Source of the DNA: Pseudomonas capeferrum
Lineage (GTDB): Bacteria; Pseudomonadota; Gammaproteobacteria; Pseudomonadales; Pseudomonadaceae
Reading direction: 5' to 3'
Length of the DNA: 64,000 nucleotides
Assembly: GCF_013523055.1 (NCBI RefSeq)
Contig: NZ_JAAMQM010000006.1
Location: 186,001-250,000 of the forward strand
Made by a program: the position numbers and the translations under genes. This document shows, one piece after another, positions 57,035 to 64,000 of this stretch (positions are counted from its first letter, which is position 1; each line of letters starts with the position of its first letter). The notes below the pieces were generated by a model that worked only from the letters and a program-made list of their open reading frames with translations, was not told where the DNA came from and ran no database searches.

Positions 57035-58762
57035 ATGAACAGATCCTACGCACTGCTGCTTGCCCTCGCCCTGCTACAGGGCTGTCAGAGCCTGGCTCCG
57101 CACAAGACGGACGCCGAGCCCACCGTTGCCGAGGCCGCGCCGACCGAACCGGCGCCGCCGGTGGTGTATGGATCGTTTCGCCAGGACACCCTGTACAACC
57201 TGCTGGTGGCTGAACTGGCCGGTCAGCGCAACCGCTTCGATATCGCCCTCGCCACCTACGTCGAGGAAGCCGAGAAGACTCAGGATGCCGCCGTTTCCGA
57301 GCGGGCGTATCGCATCGCCGAATACCTGGGCGCCGACGAGCCGGCCCTCGACACGGCCCTCATCTGGGCGCGCAACGATCCGCAGAATCTCGATGCGCAG
57401 CGTGCCGCCGCCATCCAGCTGGCACGTTCGGGACGCTACGACGAGTCCATGACCTACATGGAGAAGGTGCTACAGGGCAAGGGCGACACCCATTTCGACT
57501 TCCTCGCCCTGTCCGCCATCGAAACCGACCAAAGCACCCGCAACGGCCTGCAGCAGAGCTTCGACCGCCTGCTGGAAAAGTATCCCGATAATGGACAACT
57601 GGTCTTCGGCAAGGCCCTGCTGCTGCAACAGGATGGCAATATCCAGGCTGCGCTGGACCTGCTCGAAGATCATCCGCCACAGGACGGCGAGATCGCTCCG
57701 ATCCTGCTCCGCGCACGCCTGCTGCAGGCGCTTGATCGCGGCCCGGAAGCCCTGCCGCTGCTGCAGAAGGCGATCCGCGAGAACCCCGAAGACAAGCGCC
57801 TGCGCTTGACCTATGCGCGAACCCTGGTGGAACAGGACCGCCTGCTGGAAGCCAAGACCGAATTCGCCAGTCTGGTCCAGGAGTATCCCGAGGACGACGA
57901 ACTGCGCTACTCGCTGGCCCTGGTCAGCCTTGAGAACAAGGACTGGGACGAAGCCGAGGGCTACCTGCAGGAGCTGGTCGAGCGTGACAGCAATGTCGAC
58001 GCCGCGCACCTCAATCTCGGACGTATCCGCGAAGAGCGCAATGACCCCGAAGGCGCCCTGCGCGAGTACGCGCTGGTCAGTGCCGGCAACGACTATCTGG
58101 CTGCCCAGCTGCGCCAGGCCGACATCCTCATCGCCAATGGACGCAGCGCCGAGGCATCGCGTCTGCTGGCCGATGCGCGTGAAGCGCAGCCCGACTATGC
58201 CATCCAGCTGTACCTGATCGAAGCCGAGGCGTTGGGCAACAACGACCGCGACGCCCAGGCCGATCAGGTCCTGCAGCAGGCCATCACGCGCTACCCGGGC
58301 GACCCGAACCTTCTTTATACCCGCGCCATGCTGGCCGAGAAGCGCGACGACCTGAAACAGATGGAGCAGGACCTGCGCACCATCATCAGCCGCGAACCGG
58401 AAAACGCCATGGCCTTGAACGCGCTCGGCTATACCCTTGCCGATCGCACCACGCGCTATGCCGAGGCCAAGGCGCTCATCGACAAGGCTTACGCGCTCAA
58501 CCCTGAAGATCCGGCAGTGCTCGACAGCCTGGGCTGGGTCAATTATCGACTGGGCAACCTCGACGAGGCCGAACGTATCCTGCGCCAGGCGCTGGAGCGT
58601 TTCCCCGACCACGAAGTAGCCGCTCACCTGGGCGAAGTGCTCTGGGCCAATGGCAAGCGCCGCGAGGCCCGCCAGACCTGGGCCAAGGCCTTCGAAACCC
58701 AACCCGACAGCCCTATCTTGCGCAAGACCGTGTTGCGCCTGACCGGATCCGAGACTCTCTAA
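57035..58762 (+). CDS. TPR-repeat lipoprotein
   Basis: A 575-residue protein with a lipoprotein signal ([10 protein letters not shown], Cys17) and around ten tetratricopeptide repeats, for example [31 protein letters not shown] and [25 protein letters not shown] near the C terminus. It probably sits at the outer membrane as a protein-protein scaffold. It is the first gene of an operon with lolB and ispE in which the gaps are four and three bases. Confidence 0.85.
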   Translation: MNRSYALLLALALLQGCQSLAPHKTDAEPTVAEAAPTEPAPPVVYGSFRQDTLYNLLVAELAGQRNRFDIALATYVEEAEKTQDAAVSERAYRIAEYLGADEPALDTALIWARNDPQNLDAQRAAAIQLARSGRYDESMTYMEKVLQGKGDTHFDFLALSAIETDQSTRNGLQQSFDRLLEKYPDNGQLVFGKALLLQQDGNIQAALDLLEDHPPQDGEIAPILLRARLLQALDRGPEALPLLQKAIRENPEDKRLRLTYARTLVEQDRLLEAKTEFASLVQEYPEDDELRYSLALVSLENKDWDEAEGYLQELVERDSNVDAAHLNLGRIREERNDPEGALREYALVSAGNDYLAAQLRQADILIANGRSAEASRLLADAREAQPDYAIQLYLIEAEALGNNDRDAQADQVLQQAITRYPGDPNLLYTRAMLAEKRDDLKQMEQDLRTIISREPENAMALNALGYTLADRTTRYAEAKALIDKAYALNPEDPAVLDSLGWVNYRLGNLDEAERILRQALERFPDHEVAAHLGEVLWANGKRREARQTWAKAFETQPDSPILRKTVLRLTGSETL

Positions 58763-58766
58763 CGCC

Positions 58767-59384
58767 ATGATCCTGCGCCATTGCATCACCTTCGTCCTCA
58801 TCGCCTTGCTGGCCGGCTGTGCCGGCTTCGGTTCCCGCGAGGCCCTGGAGGGCCAGGGCAACCCGCAACAGTGGCGCGCCCACAAGACACAATTGAGCAG
58901 CCTCGACGGCTGGCAGATCAACGGCAAGGTCGGCATCCGCGCGCCCCGTGACTCAGGCAGCGGCACGCTGTTCTGGCTGCAGCGCCAGGACTATTACGAC
59001 ATCCGCCTTGCCGGCCCGCTGGGCCGTGGTGCCGCCCGTCTAACCGGTCGCCCGGGAGGCGTGGTCCTGGAAGTGGCCAACCAGGGCCGCTTCGAGGCAC
59101 CCAGCCCCGAGGCCCTGCTCGAAGAACAACTGGGCTGGCGCTTGCCGGTCTCGCACCTGGTCTGGTGGGTTCGCGGCCTGCCCGCGCCCGATACCAAGAG
59201 CCAATTGACCCTGGACGGCAATAGCAGGCTGGCCAGTCTCGAGCAGGACGGCTGGCAGGTGCAGTACCTGAACTACACCGAACAGAATGGCTACTGGTTG
59301 CCCGAGCGCCTGAAACTGCATGGCAAGGATCTGGACGTCACCCTGGTGGTGAAAGACTGGCAGCCCCGGCAGCTGGGACACTGA
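58767..59384 (+). CDS. lolB: Outer-membrane lipoprotein LolB
   Basis: A 205-residue lipoprotein acceptor that inserts lipoproteins delivered by LolA into the outer membrane. Lipobox LLAGC (Cys17); the family pattern [24 protein letters not shown] and the [11 protein letters not shown] segment are visible. It is translated from the operon between the TPR protein and ispE genes. Confidence 0.93.
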   Translation: MILRHCITFVLIALLAGCAGFGSREALEGQGNPQQWRAHKTQLSSLDGWQINGKVGIRAPRDSGSGTLFWLQRQDYYDIRLAGPLGRGAARLTGRPGGVVLEVANQGRFEAPSPEALLEEQLGWRLPVSHLVWWVRGLPAPDTKSQLTLDGNSRLASLEQDGWQVQYLNYTEQNGYWLPERLKLHGKDLDVTLVVKDWQPRQLGH

Positions 59385-59387
59385 TCG

Positions 59388-60239
59388 ATGACTGCCACTA
59401 CCCTGACCCTGCCGGCACCGGCCAAGCTGAACCTGTGGCTGCATATCCTCGGTCGCCGAGCGGACGGCTATCACGAGCTGGAAACCGTGTTCCAGTTCCT
59501 CGATCACGCCGACGAACTGACCTTCGCCTTGCGCGAAGACGGTCAGATTCGCCTGCGCACAGCGATTGAAACGGTACCCCACGACAGCAACCTGATCGTG
59601 CGCGCGGCCAGAAAACTGCAGCAGGCCTCGGGCTGCACGCTCGGTGCCGACATCTGGCTGGACAAACGCTTGCCCATGGGTGGCGGCATCGGCGGCGGCA
59701 GCTCCGACGCGGCCACCACCCTGCTGGGCCTGGATCGTCTCTGGCAGCTAGGTAGCGGTGAGGAACAGCTGGCCGAACTCGGCCTTGGCCTGGGCGCCGA
59801 CGTACCGGTCTTCGTGCGCGGCCATGCCGCCTTCGCCCAGGGTGTCGGCGAGCAGCTCACGCCCGTGGATCCCGAAGAGCCCTGGTATGTCGTGCTGGTG
59901 CCGCAAGTGTCTGTCAGCACAGCGGAAATTTTTTCGCATTCGTTGTTGACACGTGATTCCCTCCCCCTTAAGATGCGCCCCGTTCCCGAGGGAAACAGTC
60001 GAAATGACTGCCAACCGGTCGTAGAGCAGAGTTACCCGGAAGTTCGTAACTCGCTGAATTTGCTTGGCAAATTCACTAAAGCGCGACTTACCGGGACTGG
60101 AAGTTGTGTGTTTGGGGCCTTCCCAAGCAAAGCCGAAGCTGATAAAGTTCTGGCCCTTCTTTCAGAGACCCAAACAGGGTTTGTAGCCAAAGGAAGCAAC
60201 ATATCGATGTTGCACCGCACGCTTCAAAGTCTGCTCTAG
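59388..60239 (+). CDS. ispE: 4-diphosphocytidyl-2-C-methyl-D-erythritol kinase
   Basis: A 283-residue GHMP kinase of the MEP isoprenoid pathway. [29 protein letters not shown] opens the protein and the ATP loop is [20 protein letters not shown] (about 94-113). Codons in the last third are noticeably more AT-rich than the rest (about 59930-60200), but the family C-terminal motif [10 protein letters not shown] is intact. A tRNA gene follows after 34 bp. Confidence 0.95.
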   Translation: MTATTLTLPAPAKLNLWLHILGRRADGYHELETVFQFLDHADELTFALREDGQIRLRTAIETVPHDSNLIVRAARKLQQASGCTLGADIWLDKRLPMGGGIGGGSSDAATTLLGLDRLWQLGSGEEQLAELGLGLGADVPVFVRGHAAFAQGVGEQLTPVDPEEPWYVVLVPQVSVSTAEIFSHSLLTRDSLPLKMRPVPEGNSRNDCQPVVEQSYPEVRNSLNLLGKFTKARLTGTGSCVFGAFPSKAEADKVLALLSETQTGFVAKGSNISMLHRTLQSLL

Positions 60240-60273
60240 GAACCGAGTGCCAGGCATTCGAAGCAACAGATAC

Positions 60274-60348
60274 AGGGGCGTCGCCAAGCGGTAAGGCAGC
60301 AGGTTTTGATCCTGCCATGCGTTGGTTCGAATCCAGCCGCCCCTGCCA
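60274..60348 (+). tRNA. tRNA-Gln (anticodon TTG)
   Basis: A 75-nt cloverleaf with acceptor stem AGGGGCG/CGCCCCT, anticodon stem GCAGG/CCTGC around the loop TTTTGAT (anticodon TTG at 60306-60308), T-loop GGTTCGAATCC and encoded CCA. The discriminator is G73. The 1-72 pair is A-U. It reads CAA and, by wobble, CAG. ispE-tRNA-Gln-prs is a conserved pseudomonad arrangement. Confidence 0.97.
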
Positions 60349-60395
60349 TTTTCCTATACTCATCCAGGTATACCCTCAGCCTTCAGGTACTGCGC

Positions 60396-61337
60396 GTGTC
60401 CAAGATGATGGTCTTTACGGGGAACGCCAACCCCGATCTGGCTCGGCGTGTCGTACGTCAGCTGCATATCCCACTGGGTGATGTTTCTGTCGGCAAATTC
60501 TCCGACGGCGAAATCAGCACTGAGATCAATGAAAATGTCCGTGGTAAGGACGTCTTCATCATTCAGCCGACTTGCGCGCCAACCAACGATAACCTGATGG
60601 AACTGGTAGTGATGGCCGACGCCTTCCGCCGCTCCTCAGCCTCCCGAATCACCGCTGTGATTCCCTACTTCGGATACGCCCGCCAGGACCGCCGTCCGCG
60701 TTCGGCACGTGTAGCCATCAGCGCCAAAGTCGTCGCTGACATGCTCACTGTCGTGGGTATCGATCGTGTTCTCACTGTCGACCTGCACGCTGACCAGATC
60801 CAGGGTTTCTTCGATATTCCCGTCGACAACATCTACGGCTCGCCCGTACTGGTCGACGACATCGAAGACCAGCGTTTCGAGAACCTGATGATCGTTTCCC
60901 CCGACATCGGCGGCGTCGTGCGTGCACGTGCGGTAGCCAAGTCCCTGGGTGTCGATCTGGGTATCATCGACAAACGCCGTGAAAAGGCCAATCACTCCGA
61001 AGTGATGCATATCATCGGCGACGTCGAAGGACGCACCTGCATCCTGGTAGACGACATGGTCGACACCGCCGGCACCCTGTGCCATGCGGCCAAGGCCCTG
61101 AAGGAACACGGCGCTGCCAAGGTCTATGCCTACTGCACGCACCCTGTCCTGTCGGGTCGGGCGATCGAGAACATCGAGAAATCCGTGCTGGACGAGCTGG
61201 TGGTGACCAACACCATCCCGCTGTCCGCTGCCGCGCAAGCCTGTGATCGTATCCGCCAGTTGGATATCGCACCGGTTGTGGCTGAAGCGGTCCGCCGCAT
61301 CAGCAACGAAGAATCGATCAGCGCGATGTTCCGCTAA
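60396..61337 (+). CDS. prs: Ribose-phosphate pyrophosphokinase
   Basis: A 313-residue enzyme making PRPP from ribose 5-phosphate and [21 protein letters not shown] at the start, the ATP flag region [10 protein letters not shown] and the PRPP loop [14 protein letters not shown] are diagnostic. I chose GTG 60396 (MSKMM); longer frames run into the tRNA. PRPP feeds nadC, hpt and upp elsewhere in the window. Confidence 0.95.
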   Translation: MSKMMVFTGNANPDLARRVVRQLHIPLGDVSVGKFSDGEISTEINENVRGKDVFIIQPTCAPTNDNLMELVVMADAFRRSSASRITAVIPYFGYARQDRRPRSARVAISAKVVADMLTVVGIDRVLTVDLHADQIQGFFDIPVDNIYGSPVLVDDIEDQRFENLMIVSPDIGGVVRARAVAKSLGVDLGIIDKRREKANHSEVMHIIGDVEGRTCILVDDMVDTAGTLCHAAKALKEHGAAKVYAYCTHPVLSGRAIENIEKSVLDELVVTNTIPLSAAAQACDRIRQLDIAPVVAEAVRRISNEESISAMFR

Positions 61338-61360
61338 GCGGCCATTCGTTGACGAAACGC

Positions 61361-61397
61361 GCCCCGCCCCGACCTCTCGTCGGGGCGGGGCTTTTTT
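61361..61397 (+). terminator. Intrinsic terminator of prs
   Basis: A 13-bp stem GCCCCGCCCCGAC (61361-61373) with GTCGGGGCGGGGC (61379-61391), a 5-nt loop and six T. Strong and 23 bp after the stop. Confidence 0.92.
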
Positions 61398-61459
61398 GCC
61401 CACCCCGTATGACGCTGGTCGCAAACGTCTGCGGGTGATGGCTATTTTGGAGAAACAAA

Positions 61460-62056
61460 ATGACTAATTTCACTCTGAACGCCCAAGTGCGTACCGACCT
61501 GGGGAAAGGTGCGAGCCGCCGCCTGCGTCACGCCCTGAACGTACCTGCCGTTGTCTACGGTGGTAACAAGGAAGCCGAGTCCCTGACCATCCTGGCCAAG
61601 GAAATCGCCAGGCTGTTCGATAACGAGGCCGCCTTCAGCCACGTTCTGGAACTGAACGTCGACGGCACCAAGCAAAACGTCATCGTCAAGGCTCTGCAGC
61701 GTCACCCGGCCAAAGGCTACATCATGCACGCCGATTTCATCCGTGTCGTCGCTGGCCAGAAGCTGACCGCCAAGGTTCCGGTTCACTTCATCAACGAAGA
61801 AGCTCCTGTCAAGAAAGGCGGCGAGATCTCCCACGTCGAAGCCGAGATCGAAGTGTCCTGCGAAGCCAAGGACCTGCCGGAGTTCATCGAAGTTGACCTG
61901 GCCAACGCCGAAGTCGGCACCATCATCCACCTGTCGGACCTGAAAGCTCCTAAAGGCGTCGAGTTCGTGGCCCTGGCCCACGGCGACGACAAGGCTGTTG
62001 CCAACGTTCACGCTCCACGCGTTGCTCCAGAAGCAGAAGAAGGCGCTGCCGAGTAA
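61460..62056 (+). CDS. rplY: 50S ribosomal protein L25/general stress protein Ctc
   Basis: A 198-residue two-domain L25 (CTC type): an N-terminal 5S-rRNA-binding domain ([22 protein letters not shown]) and a C-terminal beta domain ([18 protein letters not shown]). Codon use is strongly biased, as expected for a ribosomal protein. GGAG precedes the ATG, and pth follows. Confidence 0.95.
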   Translation: MTNFTLNAQVRTDLGKGASRRLRHALNVPAVVYGGNKEAESLTILAKEIARLFDNEAAFSHVLELNVDGTKQNVIVKALQRHPAKGYIMHADFIRVVAGQKLTAKVPVHFINEEAPVKKGGEISHVEAEIEVSCEAKDLPEFIEVDLANAEVGTIIHLSDLKAPKGVEFVALAHGDDKAVANVHAPRVAPEAEEGAAE

Positions 62057-62133
62057 TCTACTCGCGCGCCGGTGTTGATCGGGTTACAGTGCCGCGCACC
62101 GTAGCCCACCAACTCCAAGGAAGAGCCCCTGAC

Positions 62134-62718
62134 GTGACCGCCATCCAGTTGATCGTCGGCCTGGGAAATCCCGGCCCCGAATACGAACAGACCCGGCATA
62201 ACGCAGGGGCTCTTTTCGTTGAACGCATTGCCAGCGCCCAGCGTGTCTCACTGACCGCTGACCGCAAGTATTTCGGCCTGACGGCTAAATTCAGCCATCA
62301 GGGCAACGATGTTCGCCTGTTGATTCCCACCACCTACATGAACCGCAGCGGCCAGTCAGTGGCGGCGTTGGCCAATTTCTTCCGGATCCCGCCTGCGGCC
62401 ATCCTGGTGGCGCACGACGAACTCGACCTGCCTCCCGGTGTTGCCAAGCTCAAACGCGGTGGCGGCCATGGTGGGCACAACGGCCTGCGCGACATCATCG
62501 CCCAGCTCGGCAACCAGAATGATTTCCATCGCCTGAGGCTCGGCATCGGCCACCCGGGGGATGCCAAGCTGGTCTCCAACTTCGTCCTGGGCCGCGCGCC
62601 GCGCGCCGAGCAGGAGAAGCTCGACGCCAGTATCGATTTTGCCCTTGGCGTGCTGCCAGACGTACTTGCCGGCGACTTCGCCAAGGCGATGCGCGAACTG
62701 CACAGCCAAAAGGCCTGA
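62134..62718 (+). CDS. pth: Peptidyl-tRNA hydrolase
   Basis: A 194-residue enzyme that frees tRNA from dropped-off peptidyl-t[22 protein letters not shown] carries the catalytic His, [12 protein letters not shown] and HDELDLPPG the remaining active-site residues, and [13 protein letters not shown] the substrate loop. I chose GTG 62134 (MTAIQLIVG) as in other pseudomonads; AAGGAAGAG lies upstream. Confidence 0.95.
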   Translation: MTAIQLIVGLGNPGPEYEQTRHNAGALFVERIASAQRVSLTADRKYFGLTAKFSHQGNDVRLLIPTTYMNRSGQSVAALANFFRIPPAAILVAHDELDLPPGVAKLKRGGGHGGHNGLRDIIAQLGNQNDFHRLRLGIGHPGDAKLVSNFVLGRAPRAEQEKLDASIDFALGVLPDVLAGDFAKAMRELHSQKA

Positions 62719-62740
62719 TATCACCTAGAGGGGAATTACC

Positions 62741-63841
62741 ATGGGTTTCAATTGCGGCATCGTCGGCCTGCCAAACGTCGGCAAGTCCACCCTGTTCAAC
62801 GCCCTGACCAAGTCCGGTATTGCGGCGGAGAACTTCCCCTTCTGCACCATCGAACCGAACAGCGGCATCGTGCCCATGCCCGACGCGCGCCTGGACGCCT
62901 TGGCGGCCATCGTCAAGCCTAATCGCGTCCTGCCCACCACCATGGAATTCGTCGATATCGCGGGCCTGGTGGCCGGCGCATCGAAAGGTGAAGGCCTGGG
63001 TAACAAGTTCCTCGCCAACATCCGCGAGACCGACGCCATTGCCCATGTGGTGCGCTGCTTCGAAGACGAGAACGTGATCCACGTCTCCAACAGCGTCGAC
63101 CCCAAGCGCGACATCGAGATCATCGACCTCGAGCTGATCTTCGCCGACCTCGACAGCTGCGAGAAGCAGCTGCAGAAAGTCACGCGCAATGCCAAGGGCG
63201 GCGACAAGGACGCTCTTGCACAGAAGGCCATTCTCGAGAAGCTCATCCCTCATTTCACCGAAGGCAAGCCCGCACGCAGCCTGATGAAAGACATGAACTC
63301 CGATGAGAAGGTGGTGATTCGCGGCTTCCATCTGCTGACCAGCAAGCCGGTCATGTACATCGCCAACGTTGCCGAAGACGGCTTCGAAGACAACCCGCAC
63401 CTCGACGTGGTCAAGACCATCGCCGAAGAGGAAGGCGCGATCGTGGTACCGGTGTGCAACAAGATCGAAGCCGAGATCGCCGAGCTGGACGACGGTGAAG
63501 AGAAGGACATGTTCCTGGAGGCGCTCGGCCTGGAAGAGCCTGGCCTGAACCGCGTGATCCGCGCCGGTTACTCCCTGCTCAACCTGCAGACCTACTTCAC
63601 CGCCGGCGTTCAGGAAGTCCGCGCCTGGACCGTGCGCATCGGCGCCACCGCGCCACAGGCTGCCGGCGTGATCCACACCGACTTCGAAAAAGGCTTCATC
63701 CGCGCCGAAGTGGTGGCCTATGACGACTTCATCCAGTTCAAGGGTGAAGCCGGTGCCAAGGAAGTGGGCAAGTGGCGGTTGGAAGGCAAGGAGTACATCG
63801 TCAAGGACGGTGATGTGATGCACTTCCGCTTCAACGTATAG
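62741..63841 (+). CDS. ychF: Redox-regulated ATPase YchF (Obg family)
   Basis: A 366-residue P-loop protein that prefers ATP to GTP. G1 [16 protein letters not shown], the G3 region [19 protein letters not shown] and a G4 position reading NVAED instead of NKxD, all as in YchF, then a C-terminal TGS domain with [16 protein letters not shown]. It binds the ribosome and has been linked to oxidative-stress response. Operon with pth (22-bp gap). Confidence 0.96.
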   Translation: MGFNCGIVGLPNVGKSTLFNALTKSGIAAENFPFCTIEPNSGIVPMPDARLDALAAIVKPNRVLPTTMEFVDIAGLVAGASKGEGLGNKFLANIRETDAIAHVVRCFEDENVIHVSNSVDPKRDIEIIDLELIFADLDSCEKQLQKVTRNAKGGDKDALAQKAILEKLIPHFTEGKPARSLMKDMNSDEKVVIRGFHLLTSKPVMYIANVAEDGFEDNPHLDVVKTIAEEEGAIVVPVCNKIEAEIAELDDGEEKDMFLEALGLEEPGLNRVIRAGYSLLNLQTYFTAGVQEVRAWTVRIGATAPQAAGVIHTDFEKGFIRAEVVAYDDFIQFKGEAGAKEVGKWRLEGKEYIVKDGDVMHFRFNV

Positions 63842-63853
63842 TGAGCGCTCATT

Positions 63854-63901
63854 GACAACCAACCATCATGTGCCAACCTATGGACACGATGGTTGGTTGT
63901 C
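63854..63901 (+). terminator. Large hairpin after ychF
   Basis: GACAACCAACCATC (63854-63867) and GATGGTTGGTTGTC (63888-63901) form a perfect 14-bp stem with a 20-nt loop, 12 bp past the ychF stop. There is no T-run. It could end transcription or be another kind of structured element. Confidence 0.5.
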
Positions 63902-63957
63902 GATCTGTAAAGTGCTAGCTCGAGCTCATCTCGGGCAGCTCTTTAGAGGAGGCTCAC

Positions 63958-64000
63958 ATGGCTTTTCTGGAGTACGTTCACCTTTCTCCTGTCTCCTCCA
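63958..64000 (+). CDS. 5' end of a further gene, cut by the window edge
   Basis: An ATG at 63958 is preceded by AGAGGAGG at ideal spacing and stays open to the end (MAFLEYVHLSPVSS). Too short to identify. The strong ribosome-binding site is the main support. Confidence 0.45.
   Translation, partial: MAFLEYVHLSPVSS

Noticed and set aside
60306..60395. Extended prs start upstream of GTG 60396
   Set aside because: The extra codons lie inside the tRNA-Gln gene and have no similarity to Prs proteins.
63854..63901. Integron attC-like site
   Set aside because: The stem is fully paired with no extrahelical bases or R/L box structure, and there is no integrase in view.

Overview
The window is chromosomal DNA from a Pseudomonas, most probably of the P. 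putida group. It has uniformly high GC, Pseudomonas REP elements, and gene neighbours I recognise from P. putida and P. aeruginosa (nadC/trxB/ahpB/cysZ; pta-ompA; mqo-hpt-upp-uraA-hemH; murI-moeB-prmC-prfA-hemA; lolB-ispE-tRNA-Gln-prs-rplY-pth-ychF). Species placement is inference from memory of gene order; no search was run. I see no prophage, insertion sequence, rRNA operon or CRISPR array.

Layout. 0-11 kb: NAD synthesis, thioredoxin reductase and peroxiredoxin, sulfate uptake, a soluble PAS-PAS chemotaxis-type transducer, a glycosyltransferase, glutathione peroxidase, a SlyD-type isomerase, phosphate acetyltransferase and an OmpA-like lipoprotein. 11-17.6 kb: a truncated DUF3313 lipoprotein, then an acid/osmotic stress cassette (PotE-type antiporter translationally coupled to an Orn/Lys/Arg decarboxylase, followed by a ProP osmoprotectant transporter whose close similarity to the enterobacterial protein is striking). 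17.7-29 kb, all minus strand: a sensor-less histidine kinase overlapping a response regulator with TPRs, a MalT/AlkS-type LuxR regulator, a 730-bp inverted array of 62-bp repeats, the DUF1329/DUF1302 envelope pair and a fatty-acyl-CoA ligase. 29-38 kb: LysE exporter, 2-hydroxyacid dehydrogenase, RsmC, a Mn-type yybP-ykoY riboswitch with its UPF0016 exporter, an M48 lipoprotein peptidase, a SRAP protein with an unusual active site, small proteins, an acyltransferase and YajG. 38-46 kb: malate:quinone oxidoreductase, purine/pyrimidine salvage, ferrochelatase.

46-51.5 kb is the most coherent regulatory unit: a LitR/CarH-type (class II-like) MerR regulator and a CPD photolyase in a tightly packed operon with a DUF523-DUF1722 protein and a degenerate short-chain dehydrogenase, next to a bacterial renalase. 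A perfect match to the LitR/PplR operator (TATACA-N12-TGTACA) sits before the renalase gene and a 5/6 match on its second half-site sits before the operon, suggesting a blue-light regulon that includes renalase.

51.5-64 kb: PagL lipid A deacylase and housekeeping genes for cell wall, translation termination, tetrapyrrole, isoprenoid and PRPP synthesis.

The structural surprise is four large palindromes (916-1179, 23058-23790, 40172-40381, 41363-41475), each built round an inverted pair of REP sequences, with mirror symmetry running far beyond the REPs; in two cases it reaches into flanking terminator hairpins.
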